Counted from the first letter of the stretch, positions 15,416 through 24,130 are shown. The stretch is DNA of 38,774 bases from Oscillospiraceae bacterium (GCA_902787025.1 CADAER010000008.1:1-38774), one strand, 5' to 3'. The notes: generated by a model from the sequence alone, not told the origin. Made by a program: numbers and translations.

Positions 15416-17254
15416 TCAGTTTCCGAAATTGAAGCCGAAGCCGTCATTGCCGAAGGGATAGAGATTGGGGGACGTTGTCGTCTCTTCGGGAGTCGCGCTG
15501 CCCTTGTCTTCAACGAGGGTTGCCTCAACATCGAATTTCTGAACCGAGTAGTCGTTGTTTATTCTGCCGATTGTCAGCGTGAGCTTGTCGCCCGCCTTGC
15601 CGTTGTCAATCTTTTCAAGAAGAACATCCGCCTTGTCAAGGGGTTCGCCGTTTACCGCGATAATCATATCATACTGTTTTACCTGCGTGTCAGCGAGGCT
15701 CGAATCGGGTGAGATGGTCTGAATAATCAGCGCGCCCGAGGGCAGATTGTTGTAACGGGCTATCATACTGTATTGAGTGCTTGAACTCAGCGGATAATAT
15801 GTAACGCCTATCTTCGCTCTGTCTTTTACATAGCCGTAACTGATTAAGTCATCGGCGATTTTGACCGCCTGGTTAATGGGAATTGCGAAGCCCATACCCT
15901 CGTATGAAGCGGAGGCTATTTTTTGTGAGTTTATTCCCACAACCTGACCGTATGCGTTTACAAGAGCGCCGCCCGAGTTACCGGGATTTATCGCCGCCGT
16001 ATGCTGGATACAGTTCATAGTGTAGCCGATTTCACTTGAAATAGGTCTGTCTATGGCGGAGACAATACCGTCTGTGAACGAACCGAAGAACTCGATTCCG
16101 CCGGGGTTGCCTACCGCGTAAACGGATGAGCCGACTTTAAGCGCGGATGAATCGCCGATTTCGCAAACGCTGAGGCCTGTCGCCTGAATACGGAGCACGC
16201 CGACATCCGTCTTGACATCGTAGCCCACTATTTCCGCGTCATACGCGGTGCCGTCTTCAAGCTGAACCTTTACGCTTACATTTTTGTCATCTATAACATG
16301 GGCGCAGGTGAGAATATATGTATATTTTTTGCTGTCGTCGGCGGATGATTCAATGGGAACAAGTATGCCCGAGCCCTGACCTGCCGCCGAGGAAGAGTCC
16401 GCGTTTGTGTAAACAAGAACGCCCGTGCAGCTCGCTCTTGCCTTTTCGGCAATGGCGTCTGTTGTCAGCGCGTTTTTCTCGCTCGGAACACCGCTTACCG
16501 CTATTTTGACATCCGAGCCGCTGTCTGTTTCCGCCGCGCCGGAATTTTCCGACGGCGTCTGTGACGAAATTGAAGGCGAATCGCCGTTCAGCTTCTTTTT
16601 CAGGTCTGCGTTGTGTTTAAGCAGAACGCCCGTGCCTGCGAGAGCGATAACAAGGATAATCGCTATAAGCGCGGCAAAGATTTTTTTGCCTGCGCCCTTC
16701 TTTTCGCCTGCGGGAGCAGGTGTGTTCTGCACGGGTGCGGGAGCGGGCGCTCTGTAAGGCTGCTGATAATTCGGCGCCGCCGGACGCTGAGCCTGCCCGT
16801 TGTATCTCTGCTGATAGGGGTTATACTGCCCCTGGCTGTAAGGATTCGCGTTGCCGTTCTGCGGTCTTGCGTAAGGATTCTGCGGCTGACCGTATCCGGG
16901 AGCGCCGTAGCCCTGACGCGGATAACCCTGACCGGGCTGTGTATATTGACCGCTCTGCGCGCCGTAATTTCCCGCGGGAGGCGCAGTGTTCTGCGCAGGC
17001 GCGGACGGCTGCTGCTGCGCGGCTGTCTGCCTGCGGTATTCCTCCGCCTGCGAAGCGTATGGGTTTACGGGAGCTTCCGGCTTAGTCTCAATCTGCTCAT
17101 AAAACTCGCTTTGTGCGCTTTCCGCCGCGTCGAATATTGCTTCTTCGGGCGCCTTGGGCGCTTCGTTCATTTCCTGAGTTTCGGTGATTTCGGAATCCGG
17201 ATTTTCAATCTTTTCGGTCTGTTCGTTTAATTCTTCATTATCGAATTCGTTCAT
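15416..17254 (-). CDS. htrA: HtrA/DegP-family membrane serine protease with PDZ domain
   Basis: This is a cell-envelope quality-control protease. Residues 1-60 are acidic and 61-182 are rich in Pro, Gln, Gly and Tyr (NPYSQGQYNPYQQRYNGQ-type repeats), all on the cytoplasmic side. One membrane helix spans about 191-212. The trypsin-like domain carries the triad His319 (LTCAHVID), Asp350 (TDVGVLRI) and Ser427 (NPGNSGGAL). A PDZ domain follows at about 485-585 and a Gly/Phe/Asn-rich end. AAGGAGG precedes the ATG at 17254. The ~180-residue cytoplasmic tail is longer than in typical HtrA. It stands next to a two-component system on the same strand; in B. subtilis CssRS controls htrA, which suggests but does not prove regulation here. 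Confidence 0.93.
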   Translation of the reverse strand: MNEFDNEELNEQTEKIENPDSEITETQEMNEAPKAPEEAIFDAAESAQSEFYEQIETKPEAPVNPYASQAEEYRRQTAAQQQPSAPAQNTAPPAGNYGAQSGQYTQPGQGYPRQGYGAPGYGQPQNPYARPQNGNANPYSQGQYNPYQQRYNGQAQRPAAPNYQQPYRAPAPAPVQNTPAPAGEKKGAGKKIFAALIAIILVIALAGTGVLLKHNADLKKKLNGDSPSISSQTPSENSGAAETDSGSDVKIAVSGVPSEKNALTTDAIAEKARASCTGVLVYTNADSSSAAGQGSGILVPIESSADDSKKYTYILTCAHVIDDKNVSVKVQLEDGTAYDAEIVGYDVKTDVGVLRIQATGLSVCEIGDSSALKVGSSVYAVGNPGGIEFFGSFTDGIVSAIDRPISSEIGYTMNCIQHTAAINPGNSGGALVNAYGQVVGINSQKIASASYEGMGFAIPINQAVKIADDLISYGYVKDRAKIGVTYYPLSSSTQYSMIARYNNLPSGALIIQTISPDSSLADTQVKQYDMIIAVNGEPLDKADVLLEKIDNGKAGDKLTLTIGRINNDYSVQKFDVEATLVEDKGSATPEETTTSPNLYPFGNDGFGFNFGN

Positions 17255-17296
17255 GATTCGGTCCTCCTTTTTATTTTATCACCTGCATTATTGCAT

Positions 17297-17314
17297 AAAA
17301 TTGTTAACAATTTT
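17297..17314. promoter_or_regulatory. 18-bp perfect palindrome upstream of htrA
   Basis: AAAATTGTTAACAATTTT is fully self-complementary and lies 43 bases before the htrA start, where an operator would be expected. The binding protein is unknown. Confidence 0.45.
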
Positions 17315-17370
17315 TTACGCAGGGCAAAATAAAATGTTAACTATTTAACGATTTTTGCTTTATATTTAAA

Positions 17371-17406
17371 TTAATGCCGTCGGAGCATATCACCCCGCGG
17401 CATTAA
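17371..17406 (-). terminator. Hairpin after the two-component operon
   Basis: TTAATGCCG and CGGCATTAA form a 9-bp stem with an 18-base loop just after the kinase stop. The following T-run is weak, so some read-through into htrA is possible. Confidence 0.6.
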
Positions 17407-17428
17407 TAATATTACATTTAATAATTAT

Positions 17429-18952
17429 TTATTTCGGCAACCAGAAAATGAAATCGGTGTGGTCGTCGATTACGCTGTGCGCCTTGATTTTTCCGTTGTG
17501 AAGTTCAACGAGCATCTTAACAAGATATAGTCCCATACCCGCGCTTTTCGCGTCGTAGCTTCTCGACTTGTCAACCTTATAGAAACGCTCGAAAATCTTT
17601 TCGGTCTCCTCGGGCTCTATTCCGTGACCGCTGTTCGTGACTCTGACAACGGCTCTGTCGCCGCCGTCCGTCGCGCTTACTTCTATATACCCGCCGTCGG
17701 GAGTATATTTCACTGCGTTGTCAACCAGGTTGTAAATAACCTGATAAATCATATCCCTGTCGGCGTTTATTTTGAGCTGCGTAAATGTTTCAAGACCGCG
17801 GACATCAATGGATTTGGCGTCAATCATCTGCTCGAAGCTCAGCAGCGTGGAGACTATCATTTCGGAAATGTCGAACTCGGACGGGTGTAGCTTCACCTCA
17901 CCCGATTCAATGCGGCTGAGGTTGAGCATCTGCTCAACAAGTCTTTTCAGGCGTTTAACCTCATCCGAAACTATTCCGAGATACTGCTCCTGCTTGTCCT
18001 CGCTTATCGTTCCGTCAAGTATTCCGTCAATGAACCCGCCTATTGTGGTCATCGGTGTTTTAAGCTCGTGCGAAACATTCGCGATAAAACTGCGTCTTGA
18101 ACTTTCAAGCATCGCGAGATCCTGTGCCATCGAGTTGAACGCCTCAATCAGCGTCGTGACTTCATCGGGATTTTTGGTCTTGCGGATGTCAGTCGGTATT
18201 CTGTATGAGAAATCGCCGTTCGCATAGCGCTTCGCCGCTTCCGACATAAGTCGCAAAGGTCTTGTGGTTCTCGCTGTTGATATGTAAGCGACAATAAGAG
18301 CAAACAGAATTCCTATCATCGACGCGTATGAAAACATACGGAAAATAGCGACAATATAAGGCGCGAGACCTCTCGTGAGCGACTGCGTGGCGAAAACCAC
18401 CGCGACCGTTTCCTCGCCGACCTTGACAGGTGAACTTACTATGAAGCTCAGGCTGTCGAGATTGCCGTCCAGGTCGCCCGTAAGCGAGCAAGACCTGTCA
18501 ACCGCCGTTCGCATAATCTTCTCGTCGATTTTATATGAGCCGTGAAGCATGCAGGAACCCGTATAGAGTGAGAAACCGGATTTGAGAATATCCTTGCAGT
18601 AGATAATCCCGCCCTCCGTGTCAACAACGAAAATATCCGCGTCAATCGCCGACGAAATCTGATTCAGGTTGTTGCATATCATCATTATGGAGGCCTTGCG
18701 GTTTTCATCCATATACTCGGAACTCAGCACATCCGCGGTGTTGCTCGCAACCGAGTAAACGTTCTTTTTGAGCAGCTCCGCCTTCTCGTTCATCCAGTAG
18801 CTCGAAACAAACACCATAAGCGTAAGTCCCGCTATGAGAAGCGTTCCGAGAAGCATAAGAGCGGAGGTCAGGAAGAACCTGCGGAACAGCGATGAACGCC
18901 GAATTTTTGTCCTCGGGCTTTTTTTATCGGATTTCTTGGACTGTTCTTTCAT
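17429..18952 (-). CDS. Sensor histidine kinase, two-transmembrane, HAMP type
   Basis: This membrane kinase should phosphorylate the adjacent response regulator. The 507-residue protein has a basic start, TM1 (about 25-51), an extracytoplasmic sensor region (about 52-198, containing IDADIFVVDTEGGIIYC, a PAS/Cache-like strand pattern), TM2 (about 204-225), a HAMP segment, the H-box SHELKTP with His295, then the N-box (NLVDNAVKYTPDG), G1 (GHGIEPEE), F (ERFYKVDKSRS) and G2 (GMGLYLVKML) motifs. It starts 12 bases after the regulator stop, in one operon. The signal is unknown. Its neighbour HtrA makes an envelope-stress role plausible. Confidence 0.94.
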   Translation of the reverse strand: MKEQSKKSDKKSPRTKIRRSSLFRRFFLTSALMLLGTLLIAGLTLMVFVSSYWMNEKAELLKKNVYSVASNTADVLSSEYMDENRKASIMMICNNLNQISSAIDADIFVVDTEGGIIYCKDILKSGFSLYTGSCMLHGSYKIDEKIMRTAVDRSCSLTGDLDGNLDSLSFIVSSPVKVGEETVAVVFATQSLTRGLAPYIVAIFRMFSYASMIGILFALIVAYISTARTTRPLRLMSEAAKRYANGDFSYRIPTDIRKTKNPDEVTTLIEAFNSMAQDLAMLESSRRSFIANVSHELKTPMTTIGGFIDGILDGTISEDKQEQYLGIVSDEVKRLKRLVEQMLNLSRIESGEVKLHPSEFDISEMIVSTLLSFEQMIDAKSIDVRGLETFTQLKINADRDMIYQVIYNLVDNAVKYTPDGGYIEVSATDGGDRAVVRVTNSGHGIEPEETEKIFERFYKVDKSRSYDAKSAGMGLYLVKMLVELHNGKIKAHSVIDDHTDFIFWLPK

Positions 18953-18964
18953 TTCGGCTCCGGC

Positions 18965-19654
18965 TTATTCCTTTGTGGCGAATTTATAGCCGACGCTCCA
19001 TACCGTCTTGAGTTCCCATTTATCCGATACGCCCTCAAGCTTTTCACGAAGGCGCTTTACATGAACGTCAACCGTTCTCGAATCGCCGTAATAGTCAAAT
19101 CCCCAGACCTCGTCAAGAAGCTGGTCGCGGGTGAAAACCCTGTTCGGGTTGCTCGCAAGGTGGTATATAAGCTCCATCTCTTTGGGCGGAGTGTCAACCT
19201 TTTTGCCGTCAACCATAAGCTCGTAGTTCGTCAGGTTGATGACGAGTTTGTCATACTTGACCTCTTTGATGTTCTCCTGCTTGTCGGAACCCGTTCTGCG
19301 AAGCACCGCGCGGATTCTCGCGACAACCTCTTTAGCGTCGAAGGGCTTTGTCACATAGTCGTCCGCTCCGAGTTCGAAGCCGAGGACCTTGTCAAACGTC
19401 TCGCCTTTCGCGGTGAGCATGATAATCGGCTTGTCGGAAAATTTGCGGACCTCTCTGCAAACCTGCCAGCCGTCAAGCTCGGGCAGCATAATGTCGAGAA
19501 TCATAAGGTCGGGATTTTCATCCTGAAACTTTTTGACCGCCGCCGCTCCGTCGTTGGCTATAATAACTTCATAGTTGTCTTTTTCGAGGTAAAGTCTGAG
19601 CAGTTCGCATATATTGGTGTCGTCATCAACAACAAGGATTTTTTCTGATGCCAT
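18965..19654 (-). CDS. OmpR/PhoB-family response regulator
   Basis: The 229-residue protein has a receiver domain with the acidic pair at Asp10-Asp12, phospho-acceptor Asp54 (LMILDIMLP), the conserved Thr in MLTAKGE and Lys in YVTKPF. It ends with a winged-helix DNA-binding domain (LTNYELMVDGKKVDTPPKEMELIYHLASN, RDQLLDEVWG, RTVDVHVKRLREKLE, TVWSVGYKF). A GAGGAGG site precedes the ATG. It is the first gene of a two-gene operon with the kinase, and an inverted repeat in its upstream region may be its own target. Confidence 0.95.
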   Translation of the reverse strand: MASEKILVVDDDTNICELLRLYLEKDNYEVIIANDGAAAVKKFQDENPDLMILDIMLPELDGWQVCREVRKFSDKPIIMLTAKGETFDKVLGFELGADDYVTKPFDAKEVVARIRAVLRRTGSDKQENIKEVKYDKLVINLTNYELMVDGKKVDTPPKEMELIYHLASNPNRVFTRDQLLDEVWGFDYYGDSRTVDVHVKRLREKLEGVSDKWELKTVWSVGYKFATKE

Positions 19655-19716
19655 AGTTATTCCTCCTCAATTTTCTTTGATGACATAATACTTTAATATT
19701 TTTAAGGGATTGTGAA

Positions 19717-19737
19717 TTACAATGTGATAAATTGTAA
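19717..19737. promoter_or_regulatory. Inverted repeat upstream of the response regulator
   Basis: TTACAAT-GTGATAA-ATTGTAA, a 7-bp inverted repeat, is adjacent to a further TTCACAAT-like half site at 19707-19716. It lies about 65-85 bases before the regulator start, between the DUF853 stop and the operon. OmpR-type regulators often bind repeated TTnACA-like half-sites, so autoregulation is possible. I found no convincing -35/-10 pair here. Confidence 0.4.
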
Positions 19738-19745
19738 ACTTTGCT

Positions 19746-21497
19746 TTATTTTTTTATGTCGAAAAGTCCGCGGATAATCGCCGAAGCGCCGGTTCTCATA
19801 ACAGAACTCAGAGCGTTTGTGGCGGCGCGCTTCGCCATGGTCTGCGCGGAGGTCTGCTTGCCGCCCAGCACGGAGTTCACCATATTTGTGCTGACAGATC
19901 TTGCGACAGACGAGGTAGCGCTTGTAACCGCTTTCTTTGCCGCCTTTGAAACCTCGTTCTTTTTCTTATCCTTTTCCTTCTGAGCCTTCTTGGCCTCTTT
20001 TTCCTCTTCGGCCTTTCTCTTCTTTTCTTCTCTCTCTTCAGCGGCGAGCTTCTTCTGTTCCTCAGCCTCCGCCTTTTTGCGCTCTCTTTCTTCGGCGGCG
20101 AGTCTCTTCTGCTCTTCCGCTTCCGCTTTCAGACGCTCCGCTTCGGCCTTCTTTTCGGCTTCTTCCGCCGCTTTGCGCTCCGCCTCGGCGGCTTTTTCTT
20201 CGTCGACTATTCTCTTTGCTTCCATAATCTTTTCGTAAGCCGACTCTCTGTCAACATCTTCGTTGTATTTGAGAGCGAACTCATCGCTCTGAATCACGGC
20301 GCTTACTTTCTCTTCGGATGCCGCTCCCATAAGGCTCTGCGGGGGCAGAATCTTCGCGTTCTCAACGATTGAGGGAATGCCCTTCGCGTCAAGGAAGCTT
20401 ACAAGCGCTTCACCGGTGCCGAGCGCCATAAGAGCCTCTTCGGTATCAAATTCGGGGTTTGCTCGGAAAGCGTTTGCCGCCGCGCGGACAGCCTTCTGTT
20501 CGGAGGGAGTATAAGCCCTCAGACCGTGCTGAACGCGGTTTGAAAGCTGTGCGAGAACCTCATCGGGAATATCCGACGGGGACTGCGTTACGAAATAAAC
20601 GCCGACGCCCTTTGAACGGATGAGTTTAACCAGCTGAACGATTTTCTGAAGAAGAGTCTTCGAGCAGTCGGTGAAAAGCATATGCGCTTCGTCAAAGAAG
20701 AACACAAGTCTCGGCTTTTCAACATCGCCGACCTCGGGAAGCTTCTCAAACAGTTCGCTGAGCATCCAGAGCAGGAAGGTCGCATACGCCGCGGGGCTCT
20801 GGATAATGCGGACGCTTGAAAGAATATTTATATAGCCTCTGCCGTTGAAATCGGTGCGGATGAAATCTCTTATGTCGAGCATCGGCTCGCCGAAAACATC
20901 GTTGCCGCCCTCATCCTCAAGCTTGAGAAGAGCGCGCTGAATAGCGCCCACGCTCGCGGTGGCGACACTGCCGTATTCAAGCGAGAACTCCTCTCTGTTT
21001 TCGCCCACATAACCGACCATCGCGCGAAGGTCTTTAAGGTCGATGAGTTCAAGTCCTCTGTCGTCGGCAACGCGGAAAACGATGTTGAGCACGCCCGCCT
21101 GAACATCGGTGAGCTCAAGCAGTTTCGCGAGCAGGGTCGGACCCATATCCGTAACCGTAACCCTGACATTGTTGCCGTTTTCGCCGAAAATGTCCCAGAA
21201 TCTCGTGGGATAGTTTTTATAACCGAAATCCTCAATGCCGAATCTCGCGATTCTCTTCTGCATGTCCTCGCTGTCAACGCCGGGAACGCACATACCCGAA
21301 AGGTCGCCCTTTACGTCGCTGAAAAATACGGGCACGCCCATGTCGCTGAAAGACTCAGCCATTACTTTCATCGTGATTGTTTTACCCGTGCCGGTAGCGC
21401 CGGCGATAATGCCGTGGCGGTTTGCCATTGAAGGCTCAAGATAAAGGCGTTCGCCCGAAGCCGAATTCGCAACCCAGATTTTGCTGTCACTGAACAT
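19746..21497 (-). CDS. HerA-like DUF853 family ATPase
   Basis: The 583-residue protein belongs to the YjgR/DUF853 branch of FtsK-HerA ATPases. Visible are Walker A GATGTGKT (33-40), FFSDVKGDLSGM, Walker B LVFFFDEAHMLF and a downstream YFVTQSPSDIPDEV sensor with an arginine-containing QLSNRVQHGLR motif. Residues about 420-525 form a long Lys/Glu/Ala coiled coil (AEERERKKAEAEEQKK-type heptads), and the end carries RAATNALSSVMRTGAS. Some relatives have a DNA role, but the function of DUF853 proteins is not settled. There is no adjacent NurA-type nuclease. It lies 18 bases from galM on the same strand. Confidence 0.88.
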   Translation of the reverse strand: MFSDSKIWVANSASGERLYLEPSMANRHGIIAGATGTGKTITMKVMAESFSDMGVPVFFSDVKGDLSGMCVPGVDSEDMQKRIARFGIEDFGYKNYPTRFWDIFGENGNNVRVTVTDMGPTLLAKLLELTDVQAGVLNIVFRVADDRGLELIDLKDLRAMVGYVGENREEFSLEYGSVATASVGAIQRALLKLEDEGGNDVFGEPMLDIRDFIRTDFNGRGYINILSSVRIIQSPAAYATFLLWMLSELFEKLPEVGDVEKPRLVFFFDEAHMLFTDCSKTLLQKIVQLVKLIRSKGVGVYFVTQSPSDIPDEVLAQLSNRVQHGLRAYTPSEQKAVRAAANAFRANPEFDTEEALMALGTGEALVSFLDAKGIPSIVENAKILPPQSLMGAASEEKVSAVIQSDEFALKYNEDVDRESAYEKIMEAKRIVDEEKAAEAERKAAEEAEKKAEAERLKAEAEEQKRLAAEERERKKAEAEEQKKLAAEEREEKKRKAEEEKEAKKAQKEKDKKKNEVSKAAKKAVTSATSSVARSVSTNMVNSVLGGKQTSAQTMAKRAATNALSSVMRTGASAIIRGLFDIKK

Positions 21498-21514
21498 ATA
21501 TTTCCTCCCGAAAA

Positions 21515-22555
21515 TTATTTTTTAATATAGAATTTGAACATTGTGGTCGATTCGAATTTTTCTCCCGCGTCAACCGTGCACTGCGGGAAAGACGGAGTGT
21601 TGGGGGTGTTGGGATAAAACTGCGTTTCAAGACAGAATCCCGCGTGCTGAATGATGGGCTTGCCTCCCTTGCCCGCCCTTGTGCCGTCAAGGAAGTTGCC
21701 CGTGTAAAGCTGAACGCCGACAAGGTCGGTATAAACATCCATCGCCCTTCCGCTCGAGAGGCTGTAAGCCGTGACTGCGGGGCCGTCGCTCTCGTTGAGG
21801 CAGAAATTGTGGTCGTAGCCCCTGCACATTTTAAGCTGTTCGTCATCCGCGCCGATATCTCTTCCGATGGGTTTCGGCTCTCTGAAATCAAACGCCGTTC
21901 CCGTAACATCGCGGAGTTCGCCCGTCGGTATGCTGTCCGCATCCGTGGGAGTGAATCGGTCCGCGTCGATTTTAAGCACTGTGCCGAGAATATCGCCGCT
22001 GCCCTCGCCGTCAAGATTGAAATACGCGTGGTTTGTAAGGTTTATAACTGTCTTTTTATCCGTTTTCGCGAAATAGTCAATTTTCAGTTCGTTCCTGTCG
22101 GAAAATGTGAAAACAACCTTGAAATCGACATTGCCCGGGAAGCCCTGCGCTCCGTCGGGACTGCTGTATGACATCTCAACCGCGTTGTCGTCAATGATAA
22201 TCGCGTTCCATACCGTGTGAGAAAGCTCGCCGCCGCCGTGAAGACAGGTTTTGCCCTTTTCGTTCTGCGTGAGCTTATACTCTGTCCCGTCTATCGAAAA
22301 AGCGCCGTTTTCAATACGGTTCGCGTATCTGCCGACAGTCTGTCCCTGATAGTTCGAGCGGGTTTCGTGACCTTCAATGTCATCAAAACCGATAAGAATA
22401 TCAGCAAGCCCGCCGTCTTTGTCGGGCACGCAGATGCGGTCAACCGTCGCGCCGTATGTCAGCAGATCAACATATGAGCCGGGATGGTTTGTTATTCTGT
22501 AAAGAAAAACCTCCTCGCCGCCCGCAGTTTTGCCGTAAAGACTTTTTTCAACCAT
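21515..22555 (-). CDS. galM: Aldose 1-epimerase (mutarotase)
   Basis: This enzyme interconverts alpha and beta anomers of aldoses such as galactose. The 346-residue product has GATVDRICVPDKDG, GQTVGRYANRIENG, HGGG (substrate loop), the catalytic-His region NLTNHAYFNLDGE and the catalytic-Glu region GFCLETQFYPN. Upstream in-frame GTG exists at 22564, but GGGAG spaced 8 bases from the ATG at 22555 favours the ATG. It is transcribed divergently from a GH28-like gene, with facing consensus promoters, which hints at shared control of a sugar pathway. Confidence 0.94.
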   Translation of the reverse strand: MVEKSLYGKTAGGEEVFLYRITNHPGSYVDLLTYGATVDRICVPDKDGGLADILIGFDDIEGHETRSNYQGQTVGRYANRIENGAFSIDGTEYKLTQNEKGKTCLHGGGELSHTVWNAIIIDDNAVEMSYSSPDGAQGFPGNVDFKVVFTFSDRNELKIDYFAKTDKKTVINLTNHAYFNLDGEGSGDILGTVLKIDADRFTPTDADSIPTGELRDVTGTAFDFREPKPIGRDIGADDEQLKMCRGYDHNFCLNESDGPAVTAYSLSSGRAMDVYTDLVGVQLYTGNFLDGTRAGKGGKPIIQHAGFCLETQFYPNTPNTPSFPQCTVDAGEKFESTTMFKFYIKK

Positions 22556-22598
22556 TTTCAACACTCCCTAAATATGTTGTAATAAATCTAACTGATTA

Positions 22599-22628
22599 AT
22601 TATATAATGGAGTGTATATTATTGTCAA
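22599..22628 (-). promoter_or_regulatory. Promoter of galM (and DUF853)
   Basis: TTGACA (22628-22623), 18 bases, then TATAAT (22604-22599) on the minus strand, about 45 bases before the galM start. Confidence 0.8.
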
Positions 22629-22655
22629 TAAAATGATTGAGAGAAATCTGCCGTC

Positions 22656-22684
22656 TTGACCGCGTGAAACGGCGGTATTATAAT
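22656..22684 (+). promoter_or_regulatory. Promoter of the GH28-like gene
   Basis: TTGACC (22656-22661), exactly 17 bases, then TATAAT (22679-22684), 30 bases before the GTG start. The -35 boxes of this and the galM promoter are only 27 bases apart. Confidence 0.85.
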
Positions 22685-22714
22685 GACAGCATCACAAAAA
22701 CGGGAGGCGAGGGC

Positions 22715-23860
22715 GTGAAGGAGTTCATCAATGTCCGCGAACACGGTGCATCCGGCGACGGTCAATATGACGATGCCGCCGTTCTCAACAGTCTGATAAA
22801 AGACGGAAAACGTCGGCTTTTCGTTCCCGCCGGGCGCTATCTTATGGGCAGCGCGCTTGTTATCGTAAGCGGCACGGAGATTGTCGCCGATGAAAACGCT
22901 TATTTCGTTCTCGCTCCCGGCGCGCAGAAAGGGCGCCGCGATTTTCTTGTCACAAACAGCGCGGATGACGGGGTTGCCTCGGATATAAGCATCCGCGGAG
23001 GCGTTTGGGACGGGAACAGTATGAACAACAGCAGAGGAGACGACCTCTTCGACCCCGCCGCCACAAGCGGAGCGCTCTTCAGTTTCAGAGGTGTCAGAAA
23101 CCTTTCTCTTACGGATATGAAGCTGAAAAACCCTCTTTGCTATTACCTGCGTTTCTGCGAGGCGGAGGATGTGAAAATCGAAAACATTGTTTTTGAGTCC
23201 GAGGATCTGCATATAAATCAGGACGGCGTGCATCTCGCGGGATTCTGCCGCCGTTTCACAATACGCAATCTCCGAGGGAAAAACGGCTCGCCGGGCGATG
23301 ATTTCATAGCGCTCAACGCCGATGACTGTCTGACGAGGCAGGAGAGCTTTGATATGGTGAACGGTCCGCAGAGCGACATTCTGATTGAGAATATAAGCGC
23401 CGACGAGTGCCACTGTTTCCTGCGTATTCTGAGCGTTGAATCACCCGTTGAAAATGTCACCGTCAGAAATGTTTCGGGTTTCTGCCGCGGCACCACGGTC
23501 AATATGGATGCCGCGAGATACTGCCGCGTGCCTCTTTTTAAACCGGATGACGAAATCTGCAAAAACGGCGTCGGAAACCTTGAAAATGTGCTCATAGAAA
23601 ATGTCAGGGCAGGCAGAAAACAGGTTACGGACGAGCCGTTCATCACCGCCGAAACGAACGCCTCCCGCCTTGAAATACGCGGATTTGAAGCGACCACGCC
23701 CTGCGGCGGCGATGTCGTTGAGATATCCAACCTCGCACAGCACCGAATAAAATACGCAAGCGGTAAAACGCAAGTAAACTCAGTTCTCCAACACAACGAA
23801 AAACGCTCGTTCAGCGATGCCGCTTTTGAATCACTGATTCTCGAAAGAACGGATAATTGA
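22715..23860 (+). CDS. Right-handed beta-helix protein, probable GH28-like (polygalacturonase-type) glycoside hydrolase
   Basis: The 381-residue product has the pectate-lyase/GH28 opening FINVREHGASGDGQYDDAA and coil after coil of beta-helix (ISIRGGVWDG, LSLTDMKLKNP, FTIRNLRGKNG, ILIENISADEC). HINQDGVHLAG and the acidic pair Asp195-Asp196 in SPGDDFIALN occupy the place of the GH28 catalytic aspartates (NTDG and DDCIA). No signal peptide is seen, so it may act on imported oligosaccharides in the cytoplasm. The start is GTG at 22715, with GGGAGG 7 bases upstream. An ATG frame from 22637 begins before the promoter and is rejected. It is divergent from galM. Confidence 0.75.
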   Translation: MKEFINVREHGASGDGQYDDAAVLNSLIKDGKRRLFVPAGRYLMGSALVIVSGTEIVADENAYFVLAPGAQKGRRDFLVTNSADDGVASDISIRGGVWDGNSMNNSRGDDLFDPAATSGALFSFRGVRNLSLTDMKLKNPLCYYLRFCEAEDVKIENIVFESEDLHINQDGVHLAGFCRRFTIRNLRGKNGSPGDDFIALNADDCLTRQESFDMVNGPQSDILIENISADECHCFLRILSVESPVENVTVRNVSGFCRGTTVNMDAARYCRVPLFKPDDEICKNGVGNLENVLIENVRAGRKQVTDEPFITAETNASRLEIRGFEATTPCGGDVVEISNLAQHRIKYASGKTQVNSVLQHNEKRSFSDAAFESLILERTDN

Positions 23861-23923
23861 CCCCCTCGCAGGTGTGCCATCCGCACAGCGCCGACGGCAG
23901 TTTCGCCGCCGCGTGAATTCCGG

Positions 23924-23952
23924 TTGACAAACCGGGACTTATTTGATAGAAT
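23924..23952 (+). promoter_or_regulatory. Promoter of the tRNA-Ser gene
   Basis: TTGACA (23924-23929), 17 bases, then TAGAAT (23947-23952). A strong hairpin, GCCGTCGG/CCGACGGC (about 23959-23985), lies between it and the tRNA and could be part of the 5' leader. Confidence 0.75.
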
Positions 23953-24002
23953 AATCAAGCCGTCGGGTAAGATACCGCCGACGGCACATAATTTGACTGT
24001 TT

Positions 24003-24090
24003 GGAGAGTTGTCCGAGTGGTCGAAGGTGCAGCACTCGAAATGCTGTGTGCAGAAATGCACCTAGGGTTCGAATCCCTAACTCTCCGCCA
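24003..24090 (+). tRNA. tRNA-Ser (anticodon CGA)
   Basis: The acceptor arms GGAGAGT and ACTCTCC pair. The D arm, a CAGCA/TGCTG anticodon stem with loop CTCGAAA (anticodon CGA at 24037-24039), a long variable arm (TGTGCAGAAATGCACC) and GGGTTCGAATCCC T arm are all present. The long variable arm and anticodon mark a class II serine tRNA reading UCG. The discriminator G and an encoded CCA (24088-24090) are present. A T-rich terminator follows. Confidence 0.97.
24069..24090. other. Probable attachment site at the tRNA-Ser 3' end (inferred)
   Basis: Many tyrosine integrases recombine at the T-arm/acceptor end of tRNA genes. Here the integrase gene is the first gene after the tRNA, and the base composition changes at the same place. 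No second copy of this sequence was seen in the window, so the other att site would lie beyond 38774. Confidence 0.4.
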
Positions 24091-24091
24091 G

Positions 24092-24130
24092 AAAAGCCTT
24101 GATACGTAAGCGTTTCGGGGCTTTTTTCTT
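24092..24130 (+). terminator. Terminator of the tRNA-Ser gene
   Basis: AAAAGCC (24092-24098) and GGCTTTTTTC (24119 on) flank an inner ACG/CGT stem, and a T-run follows. Confidence 0.75.

Noticed and set aside
16613-17230. Arg/Leu-rich 205-codon frame opposite htrA
   Set aside because: A composition artefact of the Pro/Gln/Gly-rich htrA region read in reverse.
22625-23413. 262-codon minus-strand frame opposite the GH28-like gene
   Set aside because: No start signal; the plus-strand beta-helix protein has a consensus promoter and ribosome site.
23218-23958. 246-codon minus-strand frame over the GH28-like gene and tRNA promoter
   Set aside because: It overlaps a real gene and the tRNA promoter, with no ribosome site and no family resemblance.
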